Shown piece after piece: positions 24,066-26,690 of a stretch of DNA of 26,690 bases. The notes beneath the pieces were generated by a model. The model was not told where the DNA came from. It saw only the letters and a list, made by a program, of their open reading frames with translations, and did no database searches. The position numbers were made by a program, and so were the translations under genes. This stretch comes from JAAZBW01 sp035647855 (GTDB lineage: Bacteria; Actinomycetota; Actinomycetes; Actinomycetales; Actinomycetaceae). The stretch is taken from contig DASRMP010000024.1 in the NCBI GenBank assembly GCA_035647855.1, positions 1 to 26,690 of the forward strand. Direction: 5' to 3'. Position 1 is the stretch's first letter. The number at the start of each line of letters is the position of its first letter.

Positions 24066-25372
24066 CCTACTACCTGATCGGCATCGGCGGCGCGGGGATG
24101 AACGTTGTCGCCGAACTGCTGCACGCGGAGGGCCACACCGTTCTGGGCTCCGACGCGAAGGACTCGTCCGTCATCGGGCGCCTCGTCCGTCAGGGCATCG
24201 GGGCCGCAGTCGGACACGATCCGGCCCGCCTCGCACCCGGCATGACCGTGGTCGTCTCGACGGCGATCCACGAGGACAACCCCGAACTGGTGCGCGCGCG
24301 TGAACTCGGACTGCCCGTCATCCACCGCTCGGAGGCGCTCGCTCTCGCGGCCGGCAACCGCGATTTCGTCGCGGTCGCGGGTGCCCACGGCAAGACGACC
24401 ACCTCCGGGATGCTCGCCGTCGCGCTCCATCATGCGGGCCTCGACCCCTCGATCGCAATCGGTGGCTCCGTCGTGGGCTACGGGAGTGGCGCGCACAGGG
24501 GCGAGGGCAACATCCTCGTCGCCGAGGCCGACGAGTCGGACCGCTCCTTCCTGAACTACACGCCGCGAGTGGCTCTCGTGACGAACGTCGAGCCGGACCA
24601 CCTCGACTTTTTCGGCTCCGAGGAGGAGTTTCGGGCCGCCTTCGTCGAATTCGTGCGGCGAATCGTGCCCGGCGGACTTCTCATCGGCTGCGCCGACGAT
24701 CCCGGTGCCGCCGACCTCCTGGCCGCGGCGCGCGCAGAGGGCATCCGGACCGTCGGCTACGGTGAGCGCGGCCCGGACGTGTTCGTCGCCGACTCCGTGT
24801 TCGAACTGGGCGGAGCGCGTTACCCCGTGCAGTTGCGCGTCCGCGGTGAGCACAACCTCGTCAATGCGGCGGGTGCGCTGGCGGCGGGGATCGAACTCGG
24901 CGTCAGCCCGGAGACCATGGTCGAGGGTCTCGAAATGTTCACGGGCACCGGCAGGCGGTTCGAGGCTCACGGGATGCGGCGAGGAGTGCGCGTGATCGAC
25001 GACTACGCCCACCACCCCACGGAAGTGATCGCTACGATACGGACGGCACGTCAGGTGTCAGACGGTCGCGTTCTCGTGCTCTTCCAGCCCCACCTGTACT
25101 CGCGCACGCAGCAGTTCGCCGAGCGCTTCGCGCACGCGCTCGACGGCGCGGACGCAGTGGTGGTGACGGACATATTCGGTTCACGAGAAGACCCCATACC
25201 AGGTGTGACGTCCAGACTGATCACTGACAGAATGCGCCGGGGCAGATACGAACCGGACCGGTTCGCGGCGGCGAGGGCGATCGCCCGGGAAGCGCGCCCC
25301 GATGACCTGGTGATCACGATGGGTGCCGGGGACGTCACTGAACTCGCCGACGTGATCCTGGGGCTGCTGTGA
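24062..25372 (+). CDS. murC: UDP-N-acetylmuramate--L-alanine ligase
   Basis: MurC joins L-alanine to UDP-MurNAc with ATP, the first ligase step of the stem peptide. The 436-residue protein is slightly short for the family. Motifs are the MurC-type nucleotide loop GIGGAGM (7-13), VSTAIHEDNPEL, ATP site GAHGKTTT (107-114), EADESDRSFL (155-164), NVEPDHLDFF (175-184), IDDYAHHPTEV and FQPHLYSRT. The GTG start overlaps the murG stop and the stop overlaps ftsQ. Confidence 0.97.
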   Translation: MTYYLIGIGGAGMNVVAELLHAEGHTVLGSDAKDSSVIGRLVRQGIGAAVGHDPARLAPGMTVVVSTAIHEDNPELVRARELGLPVIHRSEALALAAGNRDFVAVAGAHGKTTTSGMLAVALHHAGLDPSIAIGGSVVGYGSGAHRGEGNILVAEADESDRSFLNYTPRVALVTNVEPDHLDFFGSEEEFRAAFVEFVRRIVPGGLLIGCADDPGAADLLAAARAEGIRTVGYGERGPDVFVADSVFELGGARYPVQLRVRGEHNLVNAAGALAAGIELGVSPETMVEGLEMFTGTGRRFEAHGMRRGVRVIDDYAHHPTEVIATIRTARQVSDGRVLVLFQPHLYSRTQQFAERFAHALDGADAVVVTDIFGSREDPIPGVTSRLITDRMRRGRYEPDRFAAARAIAREARPDDLVITMGAGDVTELADVILGLL

Positions 25373-26304
25373 GACGACCGGTCCAGCCCGTGGGCGCACG
25401 TTCGCGGGGGAGCGGTCGGGCGGCCGACCGCGGCGCCGCTTCGACCCGTCCGGAGCCGACTCGCCGCAGCGTGCCCGCCCGTCAGCAAGCCCTCACCGCG
25501 TCGCCACCCGAGCCCGGTGACGTCCCGGCAATGCCCGCCATGATTCCTCCCGCAGAGGACGAGGTGCCGTTCGCTCCGGTTTCCGAACTCTCCGACCGTA
25601 TCGCCGAACGCGATCGCGCGGCGCGGCGAGTGTTCTGGCGCCGCGTCGCAATCCTGGCCGTAGGCGCCGCCGCGCTCGTCGCGCTGGTCTGGGCAGCTTT
25701 CTTCTCGCCGCTGTTCGCACTCGCCCCGGAGCGAGTGGTTGTCAGTGCCGCACCGGGAAACGTCGATATCGCCGCAGTGGAGAACGCTGCAAACGCCCGA
25801 GTGGGGACACCACTGCCGAGGTTGCGGACCGGATCGCTTCGGGCCGAACTCGAGGCGGTGCCCACCGTCCTGAGCGCCGAGGTGCGCCGCGAGTGGCCGG
25901 ATGGGCTCAGCGTCGAGGTTGTGCCTCGGACACCCATCGCCGCCGTGCCTGCCGACAGCGGGTTCGAACTCTTCGATACGTACGGCGTAGATCTGGGTTT
26001 TGTCCCAGACGTTCCCGAGGGTGTTCCCGTCGCCCAAATCCCACTGGGTGAGGACACTGCGTTTATTCTCGACGGCGTCACGGCGGTCATGGGGAGCCTG
26101 CCGCCAGAACTGCTCGGTCAGATTTCAACCGTTTCAGCCTCCTCCCAGGATGCGATCGAGTTCATGCTCGATTCCGGTGCCACGGTCCGATGGGGTGACA
26201 ACTCCGGGAACGAGCTCAAGGCTGCGGTACTTGACACGCTTCTCGCGGAGGTCAAAGCGTCGTTCTACGACGTGTCGTCCCCGCGGAACCCGATCACGTC
26301 CTGA
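25369..26304 (+). CDS. ftsQ: FtsQ/DivIB-like division protein
   Basis: FtsQ is a bitopic divisome scaffold that binds FtsL and FtsB/DivIC. The 311-residue protein has a long Pro/Ala/Arg-rich cytosolic N-terminus (about 90 residues), one membrane segment (about 92-114), a POTRA-like domain (about 118-188, with VRREWPDGLSVEVVPRTPIAAV) and a beta domain ending around residue 300. The GTG overlaps the murC stop. It is the last dcw gene here; ftsZ, normally next, is not seen before the window ends. Confidence 0.92.
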   Translation: MRRPVQPVGARSRGSGRAADRGAASTRPEPTRRSVPARQQALTASPPEPGDVPAMPAMIPPAEDEVPFAPVSELSDRIAERDRAARRVFWRRVAILAVGAAALVALVWAAFFSPLFALAPERVVVSAAPGNVDIAAVENAANARVGTPLPRLRTGSLRAELEAVPTVLSAEVRREWPDGLSVEVVPRTPIAAVPADSGFELFDTYGVDLGFVPDVPEGVPVAQIPLGEDTAFILDGVTAVMGSLPPELLGQISTVSASSQDAIEFMLDSGATVRWGDNSGNELKAAVLDTLLAEVKASFYDVSSPRNPITS

Positions 26305-26690
26305 TGCCTTCCGCCGGCTTACCTCGTGGCCTGTGAGCCAGGTGCCCGGCTGGATTCAAGGCCGTCTACTTGGGTTTTTCTTGAAGGTTCAGGGGTTGTT
26401 GTTTGCTTGTCGTGCCATTGAGCGTGTTGTCCGTGAGATCTGTGTCGCCCGGGGGTCTGGTACCGGGTGGCTGGGGAACTTGGCACTTCGTCTTGCCGCT
26501 TGCGTGGTGTCGCTGGGGAACTTGGGACTTCGTCTGCTACCTCGAGGTCGCTTTTTGGGGAACTTCAGACCTCGACTACGGGGTGCGGTGTTCCCCAGCA
26601 GGTCTGATGTTCCCCAGCGCGCCGCCCGGACGGGGTCTGAAGTTCCCCAGCTCACGTCAGATCGTCCTGAATGGGGTTCGGGTTTCCCCC
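26305..26690. other. Gene-free repeat island after ftsQ
   Basis: No gene start is visible between the ftsQ stop and the right edge. The first 165 bp are plain, T/G-rich non-coding DNA with a short TTCAAG/CTTGAA pairing around a T-rich loop (about 26355-26385) that is too loose to call a terminator. The rest holds the CTGGGGAAC-type repeats. A minus-strand open frame here only reads the repeats. Confidence 0.75.
26471..26650. repeat. Opposed CTGGGGAAC / GTTCCCCAG repeats
   Basis: Three copies of (C/T)TGGGGAACTT lie in one orientation (26471, 26513, 26555) and three of (T/G)TTCCCCAG in the other (26590, 26609, 26642). The first two belong to 23-bp near-identical direct repeats 42 bp apart. The third (26555-26571) is almost the reverse complement of GGTCTGATGTTCCCCAG (26601-26617) and GGTCTGAAGTTCCCCAG (26634-26650). 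The island therefore has an overall inverted layout, and a further partial copy (GGTTTCCCC) touches the window edge. Confidence 0.85.

Noticed and set aside
26389..26655. Minus-strand open frame of 88 codons in the right-hand repeat island
   Set aside because: Its recurring WGTSD and KFPS words are just translations of the CTGGGGAAC repeats; no ribosome site precedes it.

Overview
The window is GC-rich chromosomal DNA from an actinobacterium. Four things point there: the divergent lexA / LysM cell-division-suppressor / nrdR layout, a DUF3040 membrane protein just before the dcw cluster, a PAC2-family protein, and a HelD-type helicase. No tRNA, rRNA, insertion sequence, phage gene or CRISPR array was found. 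I cannot fix the genus. The lack of murE in the cluster hints at a lineage that keeps a lysine- or ornithine-type murE elsewhere, such as the Actinomycetaceae, but that is inference.

Left part (1-4548): the 3' part of a DinG-like helicase gene converges on, and overlaps, lexA. Divergent from lexA is an SOS-type LysM membrane protein (DivS/ChiZ/YneA-like), followed by nrdR. The lexA-divS spacer holds three LexA-box-like palindromes and a promoter on each strand. serA (3-phosphoglycerate dehydrogenase) lies on the minus strand and is joined by a 4-bp overlap to helD.

Middle part (4545-13110): helD and a PAC2-family gene diverge. Next comes a pair I read as UDP-sulfoquinovose synthase (sqdB) and sulfoquinovosyltransferase (sqdX). 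Together these would make the sulfolipid SQDG or another sulfoquinovose glycoconjugate, which is unexpected beside otherwise heterotroph-like housekeeping genes. A spermidine-synthase-like methyltransferase-fold protein (minus), DNA polymerase IV (dinB) and a DUF3040 gene with its own promoter and terminator follow.

Repeat island 1 (13111-13898) has no credible gene. It holds a 72-bp near-perfect inverted repeat built from AAACGCCTACAGTAG units, two small 21-bp duplications, several short hairpins and an eight-unit array of about 22 bp. It runs up to an MraZ-type operator with 10-bp spacing.

Right part (13965-26304): the division and cell wall (dcw) cluster runs mraZ-rsmH-ftsL-ftsI-murF-mraY-murD-ftsW-murG-murC-ftsQ, all on the plus strand. 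Most junctions overlap as ATGA or GTGA, so the cluster is probably one translationally coupled operon for lipid II synthesis and septal peptidoglycan assembly. murE is missing between ftsI and murF. Repeat island 2 (26305-26690) follows ftsQ with six copies of CTGGGGAAC/GTTCCCCAG in two opposed blocks, and ftsZ is not reached. The cluster is therefore bracketed by two unrelated families of non-coding repeats.
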